A stretch of DNA of 64,000 nucleotides, from the NCBI RefSeq assembly GCF_000005505.3, contig NC_016131.3:73139855-73203854 (forward strand). The letters are read 5' to 3'. Made by a program: the position numbers and the translations under genes. Below the pieces are notes generated by a model. That model did not search any database. It was not told the DNA's origin and saw only the letters and a list, made by a program, of their open reading frames with translations. Below, in pieces: positions 1 through 12,823 of the stretch. How positions within the stretch are numbered: the first letter of the stretch is position 1; each line of letters starts with the position of its first letter. This stretch comes from Brachypodium distachyon. Lineage: Eukaryota; Streptophyta; Magnoliopsida; Poales; Poaceae.

Positions 1-302
1 ACGCACGCCAGCACGGAGGTGCCCCGGCCGTGGCTAACCTGGCCGTAGATGGTGGCCCCGTGGCAGGTCCAAAGGGGAACAGACGAAGGAAACGGAAGAG
101 CGAACAAGACAAAGGCATTGTGGTCTGGGGATGCCACCGCATCGATCATCGTCCACCCGGCCGTGCGCAGCGGCACGCTAGCAAGAGCGCGGCCGGGCGG
201 TGGAAAAGAAAGGGGTCTGGTTGGGGTTTTAGGTTTGGACCGCTGCGCCGAAGCGACTCGCTTGGCGGCTTGCAAATGGAGCGTACGTCCAGCGTGCGTG
301 AT

Positions 303-328
303 CCCCCCCCCCCCCCCCCCCCCCCCCC
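303..328. repeat. Poly-C (G) homopolymer run
   Basis: There are 26 consecutive C residues. The true length may be affected by assembly or sequencing error. The complementary strand is an uninterrupted G run that could form quadruplex structure. Confidence 0.9.
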
Positions 329-664
329 GATCCTTTCCGTGCCGTCGCGTACTCGCGTCTCCCAGAAATTTCAGAAAATCAGACCTCACAAGTGTCACAA
401 AGTGTTCTCTTGGCTCCTGGAACTCTCTGCCGGAGAGGTTTAAAAGATGTTGCACGCTTCTTTGTTGGGTTTTGCGTGGTTCACCGTTCGAGGAAACAGC
501 AACTTCTCATGGCACGTTTTTGGCGGTCTTTCCGCCCTGTGGTGTTGGTCTGGCCGGGTTCGTTGGAACGTACGGCTTACACTTGTCTGTCTATGTACTC
601 GTAGATCGGCAGGTTGCGAATAATCTGTTTTTCCGTATTTACGAATTTATGACGATGGTATCTA

Positions 665-777
665 CTCCTTCCGTTTTCATAATTCTCGTCTCAAATTAGC
701 TCATTTAAATGAATGTATCTGTTTAAAAACGTCTAGATACATGTAATATTTCGACAAGAATTATGTAACGGAGGGAG
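665..777. mobile_element. Stowaway MITE (Tc1/Mariner type)
   Basis: A 113-bp element with inverted CTCCTTCCG...CGGAGGGAG ends, flanked by TA on both sides (663-664 and 778-779). The inner part has the GTCTAGATACATGTAATAT motif shared with other Stowaway copies in this window. It closely resembles the copy at 53,181. Confidence 0.9.
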
Positions 778-2424
778 TAGCGTGGAACCGAAGAGTTCAA
801 CGGTTAGCGCGTGAGGAGTTACATCTGATCGTATGATTGTATATGTCGAGGGTGACACGACACGACTGTGTTGCCAAGTAGTAATGGCAACGAAAGCTAT
901 ACTACGATCGTATAGGGAAGATATCACGTTGTCTTTCCTGTTCTCGATTTCGTACATAGGCAATACCCTTTCGTGATACACGACTCCACGGCATGTACAA
1001 ACGCACGGTGGAATGTAAGTGCAGTGCTGGTTTGCAGACTAGTGGCGTTGACTGTTGGATATGGAACGTACAGGCTACAAGATAAAGATGCTCGCGAATC
1101 CGGGGAAATTAATCCAACACCATTCTAGCGTACGGCATTGGAATATCCTTTTTCTTTTGATATGGATGGATGTATCATACGATTATAATCGGTGGTTATC
1201 CATAATTCGTTTTCTGCAAATCGAAGTGAAGTGGACCGTTGTGAAGGTGCTCACGTTAGTTGCTGCGTGCAAACAAGTAGTAGCACTTCATTTCTTAGCT
1301 CAAAACAAATTAAGCTCTGAACCATTAATCGAAAGCAAATTAAATTACGACTTCAACTAAAAAAGGAATTAAGAACCAAGAAATTGATTAATAACGAGCA
1401 ATGAGCTAGGTCGCGGTCTGGTCGCGTCTATCCGATATACGCTGGCCGGTGAACTACCCTTGTAGCTGAGCGTTGGATTTATTCTGTTCTCTGGTCCTCT
1501 CCTTCCTGTCGCCTTTCTGCATCGATTGCTCCTAATCATACGATCTGCTCATAAAAATAGTACTCGTACGGCATAATGTGGAAAGATCAGGATTATCAAG
1601 ACGGGATGATGCCGTGTGCTCTTTGAGTTCGTGCGTCCCGAAATCGCACCTACTGACGCAGGAAACACATTTGTGGGGGGTTGGTGAAAGGCGCTCGAGT
1701 TCAGTATTTTTTGCTGGAATTATCAGACGGTCGTCATCAGTCGATTAACTTTGGAAAACGGGATTTATATTTGTTTCGTCCAGACAAATCCTTTTTCCAC
1801 CATTCTCCGTCGCCGATCATGCATCCGTCCGTTTTTAAGACCCTTGAGGCTCAAGATTTTGAGCCGGGTTGCGATCACGGGACAGCATCATTGTTTTGAG
1901 AGTACGACGCAGACTTGACACGTTCTTAATTTCACACAGATTCACCTGTTTTTACTTTTACGCACGACCGCGAGAGGCTCTCTTATCAAAGAAAGTGAGC
2001 GGGTCATCGAGTTGCCTTGACAAGTCAATACTCTTTACAGTATCTGTTAGCTGCTCGTGCGATCCACACTTACATCATCTGTAGTGGAGTGCACAGTACT
2101 CACACAGTTGATGCGCTAATGATGTATACTACAGGTATTTCTTTTTTCTGAAGAAAGGTGTACGACCGATGGGAGAAAGAGAGACAAAGAGAGATTTAAA
2201 AAAAAGAAAAGGTGAGAATGGAGGAATGTTGGATTTGGGGTGCGTGCACGGGAAGGGAGCGGCGGCAGGGCAAAGAGTTGAATGGAATCATAGAGGATTT
2301 GGATGGATGGAATTGAGGCGAGTGCGGGTGGGGAAGGACCCAAGGATATAGATAGCAAGAGAGACAAAACGAACGGAAGTAGATGGCTTCTCTTCGCTTT
2401 GCTTTGATAATATAGAACGGAAGT

Positions 2425-2840
2425 AGATTGGCTTCTCTTCGCTTCCAGAGCACCGAAGATTGGTGGATCACGGCCCGGAGAAAGCACCTAAACACCTGCG
2501 GAGAGATTTCGACACTTTCACGATTTTGGTCTATTGACGGATTTGGAAAGAGCGCAACGCCAGGATTTTTCACTCCGAGTCCAGCACCATCAATCGCGTC
2601 TTTGACCTCACCATTGATGATCTTCGCTCCTCGAGGGTGGCTGGCTGCATCATTGCTTTCTGAGGGCTCCTTGTCCAATCTGTAATCTGTAGTACTTTGA
2701 GGCTTCAGTTAGTGCCTGTGGTGTTTGCCCTTTGAGGTTGTTTCCCTGCTGCAAATTCTCTTTGCAGTTTGACGCTGTACTTTCTTTCTTTCTATCTAAT
2801 AAAATTCGGCCTCTAGCCCTTCGTTTGCTTCGATAATATA
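2425..2840 (+). pseudogene. LINE retrotransposon 3' end relic
   Basis: Translated across frames, this stretch shows the C-terminal tail typical of plant LINE reverse transcriptases: an STEDWWITARR segment, then FDTFTILVY, an in-frame stop, then RIWKERNARIFHSESST. After the stop come a low-complexity T/C-rich tail and a CTAATAAAATTCGGC motif, which is characteristic of LINE 3' ends in grasses. Frame changes and stops show that it is dead. Assignment rests on recalled family features, not on a search. Confidence 0.7.
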
Positions 2841-5800
2841 TAAGGGACCAGGGTTTATCACGTACGGCATGCAAATGCAACTCTCATGTCACACTGGGCA
2901 CTGGCCACCGGTTTGTGACCTGACTTGCGTTGCGCTGGCATGCTACACGAAACAAGAAAAATTCCCTGATATGAATATTGGTGTGACGATGGTACGGGTC
3001 GAAAAGAAAATTGGGGTGCATTTGCATATGCATGCATCAGCATCAAGGATGTGTTCCCTCCGGTAGGCCGACGTTCTGGATGACGTCGTTTTTTTTTTGT
3101 GTGTGTGTGTGTATGCGGCACATAGTACTTTTAGTTTTTTCTCTAATTTTCTTGTTATTTTTAGTTGTGGTCAACGAACTTAATAGAATGGGACCGTCTC
3201 TCTCCTTTTATATCCTCGCAAATTAAGAAGACTTACTTGAAGCGTCTGGACAGTTTAAGTTTGAGTACTCTTTAAGTTTTGAATAATCGTCAAAATATGT
3301 GCAGTACATATGTAAACCCCACTTATCCGAAATGGCATTGCGTGTTTTGTCGATATTTTTGCTGAACTGGTAGTGGAATTTTGGTTGCACCTAAATAAAT
3401 GCTTTTAACCAGTACTAAGTGCTAAACATGTATTGTTGGAAAGAAAAAGGCTTGTGAAAATGCCGAAGAAGGAAGTCACGGATGCGTAGAGGACCAGGAG
3501 GGATTTGATTTTGTAGGGATGAAAAGACCAGCTAGGACCAGGTTGGTGAAACCATAATTTCATAATTTTGTCCTAGATAATTTATGCGCGAAGCCATCTA
3601 ACGTCTGGCCATGGCATGTTCCTGGTGTCCAAGAACCCAACACCCATTGGGTGGAGGCCAGGGAGTGATATGTGACGATTCAATTCAGGCTGCCAAAGCC
3701 TTAACAACTCCATTGACCGTTGATTAATCCACGTATTCAATCACCGGTTTCGTTCGAACCAAAGAAACAGCCGATCGAGTCCATTGTATTGCAATACTAC
3801 TATGATCGACCGATCCCATGCCTGGCTATGACGATTGATCTGTCCTTCAAAATAGTACTGCTATTATCATCTTCCTCGTCGTCGTCCGAAGAACGCATGG
3901 CTATAATATTTCAGATGCAGCTAATTAACCTGCCAAATCTGTTGGCGTGATGGGACCCGATGGATCGTGGCTTGCCCGCGCGCTCTCCCGTGACACAACG
4001 AGACAACGGACACACGCAGGCAAGGCGACCGACCCGTACCGTGCCGGCGAACGGCGACCAGGTTGATTGGCCTGTCGTCTGCCGACTGTATTTTGGCTCG
4101 CCGGTACGTAGAGCACGCAGCCACGCACTTGGCCCTGGCGATCCGGACCGGCGAACGGCCCTGTCTGCCACGTCTCCTGATACAATGGCGTGGCGTCCCG
4201 GATCCTTCCTCAACCGGCGCCACGCCACAGCAAACTACGTGCCTCGTGTCGGAGGAATAATGTCGTGTCCAGGCGACACGTGGCGGCTTCTTGGTCGCCG
4301 GGATGGGCGGACAGGACCCAGAGAGGATCACACGCGTCGTGGTTCGTTTGGAGGAACTCAACTCATGGGTGGGGGTTCAGTAGTAATAAGTCCAGTGCAT
4401 GTGCAGTTCAGCTGTCGTCTACGATTTGCACACGCTTGGCTTGGGTATGCCGCACGCACTGACAAGGGCACGGCAGCTACATTATTTTCCCTGCACATTT
4501 GGCACTCCTACGTACTGTCTCTGTACAGCTAGCTTCCGTCGTCGGGCCGAGGCGTGCGTTCCTCCGTCGTCTTCCGGACCGGTCGAGCTCGAGCTATTGC
4601 TACAGCTCTCTCTCAGCCGTGGGAGACTCCTCTGCTGACTCGCAGTAACAGGGTCAGGGCAACTCCAGCAGAGAGAATCATTTTGTGTTCGTTTGGACTA
4701 AGCGGATTGACCAATTCATTTTCGGGTCTATCACTCTCTCAGTGAGTCTACCCATTTTATCCGTTTTATTACTCATGGACATACGGGCTAGATGAGAAAA
4801 AAGTTGGCAGGTGCGGACAATCCTAGTATAAAAACGACCATCCGACACGACCCAAACCCGGAGCAAATTTGATCGGAAATAAGTCGTGTCCGACCAAAAA
4901 AAAAGGATTTTGGTGTCCGACCAAAAAAAAAGGATTTTGGTGTCCGTTTTGGCCAAACGGAGAAAATGGGTCGCGCTCGGGATGGCCTCAGGAATGATCG
5001 TTTCTTCTGTGCACGCCCGAACCCTGTGGCAATCGACCTTAGACCTAATAATTCGTAGCTTCTCGGTCGGCTTCTCGCTGATGAGGCCTTGAATGCACTC
5101 GTTGATCAGCCTGGATCAGCTATTCAGCTTTGATTTCGCGTCCTTGCTCCGTCCCTGTCAACGAATCTGATCATCCCTCCCTCCGTACTTTAGGTCATTT
5201 TCCCTTCCTTCCCGTTCTCCGTCTTGCCGGCCCCCAACGACGTCCTGCAGACTCCTTTAATTAACCCCGTGTCTCTCTAGAACAAAGAAAAGAAAGATAT
5301 CCAGTGTCTCGATCACTCGTTCTTTCCTGAACTTTAGTGCTCCTACATCGGTCGCAGATCGGAACAAAGGTTGAAAAGCAGAGGGCGTACGTGTGCGATG
5401 CATAGATGCCTGTGCTTATGCTTAGCCCATCCTCTGCACCGCGGCAGGAGTACGTGTTAGGGTGAATCATACTGGAGATATTTGGGCCACGGCATCTGCG
5501 TGATTGGAACAACGAAGGATCCATCGATCGGGTCTTGTTTGTGTGTGTCGTTTCTGGATGCCAAATCAAATGCAGGCGGCTCTGTCGATCACCAACCAGC
5601 ACTAGCACCCTTTTCAAGTGTTTATGTCATTGGTTGGACTAACGGTCGAATTGTTGGGAAATAAACTCTTCTTTACTGCTAACAACAACTGCTGGGACTA
5701 AACCAAAAAAGTTGTGTGAACTAACTAACTAACTCCGTTGCTGCATCTGAGTGTTATGTATTTCCTCACAAGAAAAAGGAAGAGAGAACTGTTTATGCAC

Positions 5801-6950
5801 TTGTGTACAAAGGAAACTGCACTTAAGCCCAGTATCGCTGTCCCTAGCAAAGGCCCGGCTGTATTATTCCGTACTCTGTACTCCCATGTCGAGCTACTCC
5901 CGGTGCTCCTAGCAAAGGCCCGGGCTGTATTATTCCGTACTCTGTACTCCCATGTTGAGCTACTCCCGGTGCTCCTAAACATAATACTCCGTATATAAAA
6001 CAGTCGTCAATCATCAAATTTATTACAGTAAAATTTTAGAAAAAAGTATGAACTACCGTGCAAACATCAAATCAAAATTCGTCTCGTAGGTCCTCGCAGA
6101 AAAAAAAGTCGGCCTGTAGAGCAAGAAAGAAAAAAGACACAACTAATACTCATACTAGCTAGGAAAACAACAGCTAATTCAAACAAGCTGTGAATTCTGC
6201 CAATTTATCATCACACTAGCTTTTTTTTAGAGCAATCACACTAGCTATGAAAACAGTAGCTAACTGAAACAGGTTGTGAATTCGGCCCATTACATATCAT
6301 CACATCTTTAATTCTCGGCCTACTAATGGAATTTGGATTTGACTTGAAATTATGTGACATATGCTACTCCGTACACATATGTTGTCTCGTGCAGAGGCCG
6401 AAGTATTTCCTCTTTTCGAAAAAAGAAAAAAAAATGTTGCATCAATGGTGCGAATACTTCTCAGATTTTGACATTTATATACCTTACCAAACACATGTTC
6501 GAGGTGCGCTCAAATGGGCAAAATCTGTTCGAAAAAGATTATATATAAAGAAAAATCTCATTGGATATCCCAGTGGAGGCTACGAACCACCACAGCCAAG
6601 AAATATAGTGAAAGTAAACTGACTGGCCATATACATACTGTAATGTCTGGTCTAGATCTCGTAATTACAGAGTTACAGTCTGTACACAAACCAGTGTAGC
6701 CGTGTAGGAATCTGGATGGGTTGATCTCAGATCCATCTAACACCTCAAACTGGGAAATTGTTTTGGATTTGGTATTATGGTTATTCAATTCTAGGTACAG
6801 AAGAAGCAGTATACCCTCCAATGTACACAACTGATGAGATCTTCAGTTACAAATACTCACCGAAATTAATTTGGACAAAGGGCAGAAGAGAGCCAAGTGT
6901 ACAATGATGACGAGCCAACACTAATGCAGGAAGGGGCCAGTCCAATCCAA
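2841..6950. other. Intergenic region, no gene recognised
   Basis: About 4 kb downstream of the 4CL-like gene. The 3,950-4,650 part is GC-rich and includes an ACACGTGGCGG G-box/ABRE-like site near 4,277, but the long open frames there show no domain or conserved motif. A 24-bp tandem pair lies around 4,889-4,937 and a 65-bp tandem duplication at 5,843-5,973. A TGCAGAGGCCG motif near 6,391 followed by an A-rich tract could be a short LINE 3' relic. Confidence 0.4.
5843..5973. repeat. Tandem duplication of a 65-bp unit
   Basis: Two almost identical direct copies (5,843-5,907 and 5,908-5,973), each opening CCTAGCAAAGGCCCGG and closing CTACTCCCGGTGCT. They differ by one inserted G and one C/T change, so the duplication is recent. 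No function is evident. Confidence 0.9.
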
Positions 6951-6953
6951 ATT

Positions 6954-9900
6954 TCAGAGCTTGGATGTCGCCAGCTTGATGAGATCTTTCCTCAGTATCT
7001 TGCCGGATGCATTCTTGGGGATGTCCGTCACGAACGCCACCTTTCTGACCTTCTTGTAAGGGGCTACCTGAGAACATAGCACAGTGGCAGGTGAGAGAGG
7101 TTGGCGGTATACTTAGCGAAGATGATGGTTCATTTTCATTGATCTGATCGTTCGTGAGTCAGTCAGTGCTCTGCTCACCTGTTTCGCCACAAACTCCATC
7201 ACCTCATGCGCTGACAAGTTGCTCCCGTTCTTTCTCACAATATAGGCCATCGGAAACTGGCCGACCTCCTTATCAGGAAACCTGCAGAAGGGCCAGCCCA
7301 TCAAGAAATCTTGCATAATTAAGAATCAAAATTAATAAAAGAGATTACTGTCATCGTGAGGACACTTACGGGATAACAGCGGCATCGGTAATCTCTGGAT
7401 GTGTCAGCAAAAGAGCTTCGAGCTCTGCCGGTGGCACCTATTTATACACAGATTATTCAGTTTTCAGATGACAAGAATTTCAGGAGAGATATTAGAATGT
7501 ACCATTCAGAGATGTCTACCTGGTAGCCTTTGTATTTGATCAATTCCTTCAGACGATCCACCACGAAGAGATACCCATCCTCGTCTATGTAGCAGAGATC
7601 ACCAGTCTTGAGCCATCCTTCAGGTGTCACAGTTGCCTTTGTTGCCTCTGTGTTCTTGAAGTAGCCTGGAGGGATCAACATTCCAACTTTTAACATTTTT
7701 TCTCCAAGGAAGGATATAGAACCTAACAATTAGGACCGTGAAATTCACCTTGCCAAGGGTTTTATTACACGTCTATAACTGCTTGAAGCACCCGATTTGT
7801 CTTAGGGTGCTAGAATGCAAGAGATGTGATATTCTAGCAACTGAATCATGAATATGCAAAGTGAATGTTTCTGATCCTAACACTGTCAATTCTCAAATAT
7901 GTTTGCAGCTTGACACTCTGGATATTTTCTTGTGGATATTGAATACAGTATCCAGTGTAGTCCAGACCGTGTGCATGTCATCATGCTGATGTCGGGAGAG
8001 CTTCCTCCCATTATTTACAAAAATATTCACTGAATTCCGATGGTGCGTTGGTAGAACTTCTGCGTTTCTGAATGTTACTCCAGATTACTACTCTGATCCA
8101 TAATAAGTGTCTCAGATTTACTACTCTAGACACTTATTATGGATCGGACGGAGTATTATTTACTGTGGTACTTGCTGAATTAATGTACTTGTTCATGTTG
8201 TGTGGTACTAGGAAAGATGGCTGTGGTACTCACTGAATTCCAGGGGAAAGACATTGCAACAAGTGCAGTTTAACTTAAAGCCAGGCACATTAGATAATAC
8301 AAGAATGAATCAAGATCTAATGACATGAACAGATCATGTAGTGGAATTGCAGGGAACGAAATTTCAATCAAGGCAATTAACGTTCTCTTGTAGTATTGGC
8401 AATGGCAAGGTGCTCTGGCAAAAAAAAAAAGTTTGTAGAACAAGTGACGCATCCCAGGTTCAAGCCCAGGCGGTGGGTGTTTGGCGACATACTCCACTAA
8501 CTGAGTAGTGCTCAGTTCTCACAACACAATTAACCTGACGCTGGGCATACTATAGAACTCAAGCATGCAACTCTGTACTCGCACAATTTTGTCAAGAGGG
8601 ATAAGTACGGAGATGATTTTGGTTACAAGCTCGAGTGATCTCTTTATTTTGAAATAGCTGAAAAGTGTGTTTATAAGTTTCAAAAACTTCCAGAAAGATC
8701 CCACATGTACATGTTAGAACACACTAGGAATCTGCAAATATGGTGAGAATTTATTTTCATTCGCGGGCTGCACAAACAATCAGATGTAGTGATTTAAAAT
8801 AGCAAACAATAGGCACTGCTATTTGCTATTATGTATCACACCACAGTTTTTATGTGCAGCTTGCTATTGAAAGCAATTTTCTTTACATGAAAATTTGCAG
8901 ATTCATAGTGTACTCCCACAAACACACTGATACTTTTAGAACTTCAAACTGCAAATTCACCTTTTGAATTTTTGCAAGTAAAGAGATCACTAGAGCTCTG
9001 GAGCTAAAAGCAGTTACTGGGATAGGCACACCAAACCACAGAGATTACTCATACCTGGGCGGTGAAGGTGTACCTGCTAAGTTCATAGTACAATTTTTTT
9101 TTGGAAACAAGGATAAAACTACAGGCACACATTTTTTAAGGAAATAACTCTATTAATTCATCCTTGGTCTCTGTGCATACAACATGTCCACATAGGACAA
9201 CGTACAAAGTCTTGATGCCAAATGGCAAATCAATCAAACAGAACTTCTCATAAGTTACCTATCCTACTATGCGACCACCAACAATTCTAAAATTAAGAAA
9301 AGAGAAACGACAGCATCATCAACCATCAAAAGTACGCAACATCCCACTAACTAAAGATGACACTGACCACTATCAAAAGAAAAAGACGAGCGTCAAAATT
9401 ACTCCCAGACCATCAGAGAGAACTGTAGGTCAACTCGACGCTAAACCATGTTAACATTAGTAATACTGTAGTACAGATTGTGCACTATTGTTAAAAATAC
9501 ACATGTGGATTCCTAAGTCCAAAGACTAATAGACACTCTCGTCAGAAGGTACTCATGTATACTCTAGTAAATAAGTAGCCATCTTATCCTGGCACCTGGT
9601 ATACATAGCTGTACACATCTAACAACGCGATTGATAGCGTAACAGTTTTATATATCTGGCACAAAACACAATTATGACAGAATCCTTTTGTTAATTCAGA
9701 ACAGTTTACAATGCACAGTGATGCAGAGGAGACATGCTAAATTCCAGACTGCACTAATCGAAAAATGCTGGATGGACTAAACTAAAATGAAAATGGAATT
9801 CTAAACTCAGCATGCATCGCGCTAATCGAATAAAATGCAGGATGAACCAAAACAAAGTGAGAACGGAATAATAAGAGAATAACAATATGCACATGGTTCA

Positions 9901-11138
9901 TTAATCATGATACCTTTCATGACGTATGGTCCCTTGATCCACAGCTCGCCGGTGCGGTTCACCGGGAGTGCCTCAGCGGTCTCAGGGTCTACGATCTTAG
10001 CCTCGGTGTTGGGCGACAGCAGCCCAGCCGTCCCGTACTGGCGGCTCTCCTCGGCCGAGTCCGTAGACGCGCCGATGGCCGTGCTCTCCGTGAGCCCGTA
10101 CCCCTGCAGGATCTCCACCTGCGGGTACTTCTCCTTGAACCCTTCGATCAGCTCCTTGCTGAGCGGCGCGCCGCCGGAGAGCACCTTGCGCAGCTGCCCG
10201 AGCGGCAGCGGCTTCGGGTGCGCGACCATGGCGACCAGGATCGGCGGCACGAGCGGCAGGTAGGTGACCCCGTAGGCGTTGATGCAGCGCAGCATCTCGG
10301 GGAGCTCGAATTTGGAGAGCACCACGATGGTGGCGCCGCAGCCGAGCAGGCCGGTGGCGAAGGCGACGAGACCGTAGACGTGGAACATGGGCACCGTGCA
10401 GAGGAAGGTCTCCGTGGAGTCGGACTCCTCGAGGCGGAAGCGGGTCATGACGATCTGGACCATGGAGATGAGGTTCCGGTGAGTGGAGACGACGCCCTTG
10501 CTGGGCCCCGTCGTCCCGGAAGAGTAGAGCAGCGTGGCCTGGTCGTCCTGCGTGACGCGGTCCCCGCGGCGGCGCGCGGGGTCGGGCGGCGTGGCGGAGA
10601 TCTCCTCGATGGTGGCGGCGATGCGCGGATCGGCGGGGAGGGGGTCCCCGGCGGCGGATTCGAGGAGGACGACGCGGAGCGGGTGGTCGCGGGGCAGTTT
10701 GGGGAGGAGTTCGCGGGTGGTGAAGGCGAGGACGGGGCGGGCGTCGGCGACCTGCTTGGCGATCTCGGCGGCGGTGTTGAGCGGGTTGGCGGTGGTGACG
10801 ACGGCGCCGAGCGACATGGCGGCGAGGGCGGCGACGGGGAAGTGGACGGAGTTGGGGGAGAGGATGAGCGCCACGTGGCCCTTGCGGAGGGAGAAGGGGG
10901 CCGAGGCGAGCGCCGTGGCGGCCCCGGCCACCGCGCGCCAGAGCTCCCCGAAGGTGGTCCGGCGGCCCGTGGCGGCGTCGATGAGCGCGACCACGCCCGA
11001 GTGGCGGCGGGAGGCGAGGAAGGTGACGACGTCGACGTCACGGTCGACGGGGAGCGGGACCGCCGCGCGCTTGCTCCGGAAGGAGCCCGTCGCGGCGCAG
11101 TAGCCGCTCCGCGTGTCCGCCGTCTCCGATTGGGCCAT
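6954..11138 (-). CDS. 4CLL4: 4-coumarate:CoA ligase-like, peroxisomal
   Basis: An acyl-activating enzyme that adenylates a carboxylic acid and transfers it to CoA. I join five exons: 9914-11138, 7520-7665, 7370-7437, 7179-7281 and 6954-7067 (551 residues; all borders GT-AG and all phases fit). The AMP-binding signature [10 protein letters not shown] lies at residues 206-215, QGYGLTEST near 345-353, GELWIKG near 397-403, and the second core [15 protein letters not shown] in exon 2. The C-terminal catalytic lysine region is [11 protein letters not shown]. The protein ends in SKL, a canonical PTS1, so it should act in peroxisomes. Such 4CL-like proteins are linked to oxylipin (OPC-8:0) or other fatty and cinnamic acid activation; the substrate cannot be told from sequence. 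The first Met precedes a typical start. Intron 1 is long (2.25 kb). The 4CLL4 name is from recalled rice collinearity. Confidence 0.93.
7666..9913 (-). other. Long intron 1 of the 4CL-like gene
   Basis: A 2,248-bp AT-rich intron with a proper donor (AAAG|GTATCATG) and acceptor (CTCCAG|GCTAC) on the minus strand. Apart from the short MITE it contains no open frame I can assign. A GGTTCAAGCCC box near 8,457 resembles a polymerase III B box, but no full SINE could be drawn. Confidence 0.8.
8091..8153. mobile_element. Short Stowaway-like MITE in 4CLL intron 1
   Basis: A 63-bp near-palindrome (CTCTGATCCATAATAAGTG...CACTTATTATGGATCGGACGGAG) with TA on both sides. It belongs to the same short family as the copy at 32,131. 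Confidence 0.8.
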
Positions 11139-11450
11139 CGCGGGGAGAGATGGTTTGGCTCGTTTGGGATTTGATTTTGCTCTGTCTCCGGCGGCTCTCT
11201 CGTCTCGTGCTCGTGCGGTGCGGGCGTCTGACCAGTACTTCGTCAGTAATAGAAGAAGTACCGGCAGACTGGTGGGGAAGGTGGAACCCGCGTGTCGTTG
11301 AGACTCGTCAACTTTGAAGTGTCAGCTGGAAAGCGTGACTCGTGCGCGCATGTGCGGAAATAGGCGGAAGAGAAACGAAATGGAAGCAGCGTTTTGGGTC
11401 ATAAAAAATGGAAGCAGTTGGGCTCGTTTTTTTTTGGCTGACGACAGTAT

Positions 11451-12734
11451 GAACCCGTTCTCCAGAACTCCGCTCCGGGAGCGGACGGAGTCGCACCGAA
11501 AGCTCCAACTCCGCGGAGTCGAAGTTGCGGAGCGGACTGGCTTCTAGTTCAATCTGACGGAGTCGAATTTTTGGTGCTCCACACATTCCAAAATCCACTC
11601 CGCGCACACGAGTTTCACAATTGCCACTGGAAGTTTAAGGAAATTACCCGCCTCTGCCATTCACTTATCGGTTCGTCATTTCAAAAAAAATAAAAAATTC
11701 CTCGTTCTCACCTGAGCCCGAGCCCGAGCGCTCCTGAGGCGACGGCGGAAAACCCTAGTGCCGCCGCCGCCCCAGCCACGCCGTAGCCGCCCACCTCCGC
11801 CGGCTCCACCAGCCCGCTGCGCAGTCTCCACCACCCCCTACTCGTTCTCCGCCAAGTTAATCCCGGCAAATCCGCCCTCGTTGGCCGCTATCCGGAGGAG
11901 ATCGAAGCCGGAACTCGGTCACTGCCACCTCGGCCGTCGGTCGCCAGCATCTCCGCCACTTGCAGGTCGTCGGTTGAGGAGCGCCTCAAGGTCGACAAGA
12001 TCTCCCTCCTCACCCGTAAGTGGCCCCATCCCTCCTCCCCCTGTATCCTTTGCTAGTTGCAACGTCCATCGATGGTTTTCAGTTGATTGCCCCTAGATCC
12101 TTTGCCACTTTCCATCATCCATCATCCAAGGAGTGTCATGTGCAAAATTTCAACAAAAAATCAGTTGCACGGGATTAATTCTTGGATTCAGGCATAGCTT
12201 CTGAATTTTCAAACAGAGGAAAAAAGCTGTTAGAATCAAACTGTCTTACGGTGAATTAAAGGAAAAAAAAGGCTGCTGGAATCGAACTGTTTTTACAGTG
12301 ATTTAGCTGCAATTTACAGGATTATGTACATGTACATGCATCAGAATGTTCAGAAATTGATTTGAGTCAATTTGATGGTTTCTATTCTGTACAACAGAAT
12401 GTCCAGAAATTTATTTTTTACATCAGTTTATGATCCTGATTCTGTGCATCAATTTGATGTGTTTGATTTCTGAAAAAAAATGTTCAGTCGAGTGGCAGCA
12501 ACGATTATTCAGCAAGTATAGTTTTTCTTCTTCTGAATCTTTGAACAGCCCGCAGTCAGGTTTCAGTGGCAGAGACCTGTAACACTTCAGCCCCACACTG
12601 ATTTTCTTATCTTGGAGTTAAGAGTTGATTACCGAACACTTTTATAACTCCAGTATTTGTCTGCGGAGCAGGATGACAGGGAGCGGGGAGTGGAGTTCAG
12701 AATTTAGAGGAGCAGAGAGTTACCGAACGGGTTC
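11451..12734. mobile_element. Putative non-autonomous TIR transposon
   Basis: The left end GAACCCGTTCTCCAGAACTC is matched in inverted orientation at the right end (GAACCCGTTCGGTAACTCTC). Both ends continue into GGAGCGG-rich subterminal sequence. The body has a GC-rich block around 11,700-12,000 with an AAACCCTAG motif and a proline-rich open frame that resembles the 5' end of a plant gene. No transposase is visible, and I could not define a clean target-site duplication, so the borders are approximate. A hAT-like origin is possible. Confidence 0.45.
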
Positions 12735-12823
12735 TATATATGACTACTAGAAATAAAAACTCTGCCCATATCACCCAAATCAGAACCACAACCAAGTATT
12801 TATTTTTCATCACAAAAATTATA

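Larger units (their letters stand above)
1..2425. other. Gene-poor stretch with one MITE
   Basis: I recognise no protein-coding gene here. The open frames in the first 700 bases are GC-rich but match no family I know and lack coding character. A run of 26 cytosines lies at 303-328 and a Stowaway MITE at 665-777. The rest is AT-rich intergenic DNA of no visible structure. The first few hundred GC-rich bases could be the promoter or 5' end of a gene outside the window, but nothing in the sequence proves it. Confidence 0.5.

Noticed and set aside
3960..4532. 190-codon frame in a GC-rich intergenic patch
   Set aside because: No motif, no homology I recognise, and overlapping frames of similar length on both strands.
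8430..8520. Possible tRNA-derived SINE with a GGTTCAAGCCC B box
   Set aside because: No convincing A box, no target duplication and no 3' tail could be defined.
10218..11174. Long open frame (318 codons) on the plus strand over the 4CL-like first exon
   Set aside because: It is antisense to a well-supported exon. Its Gly/Asp/Glu-rich composition is the usual shadow of GC-rich grass coding DNA.
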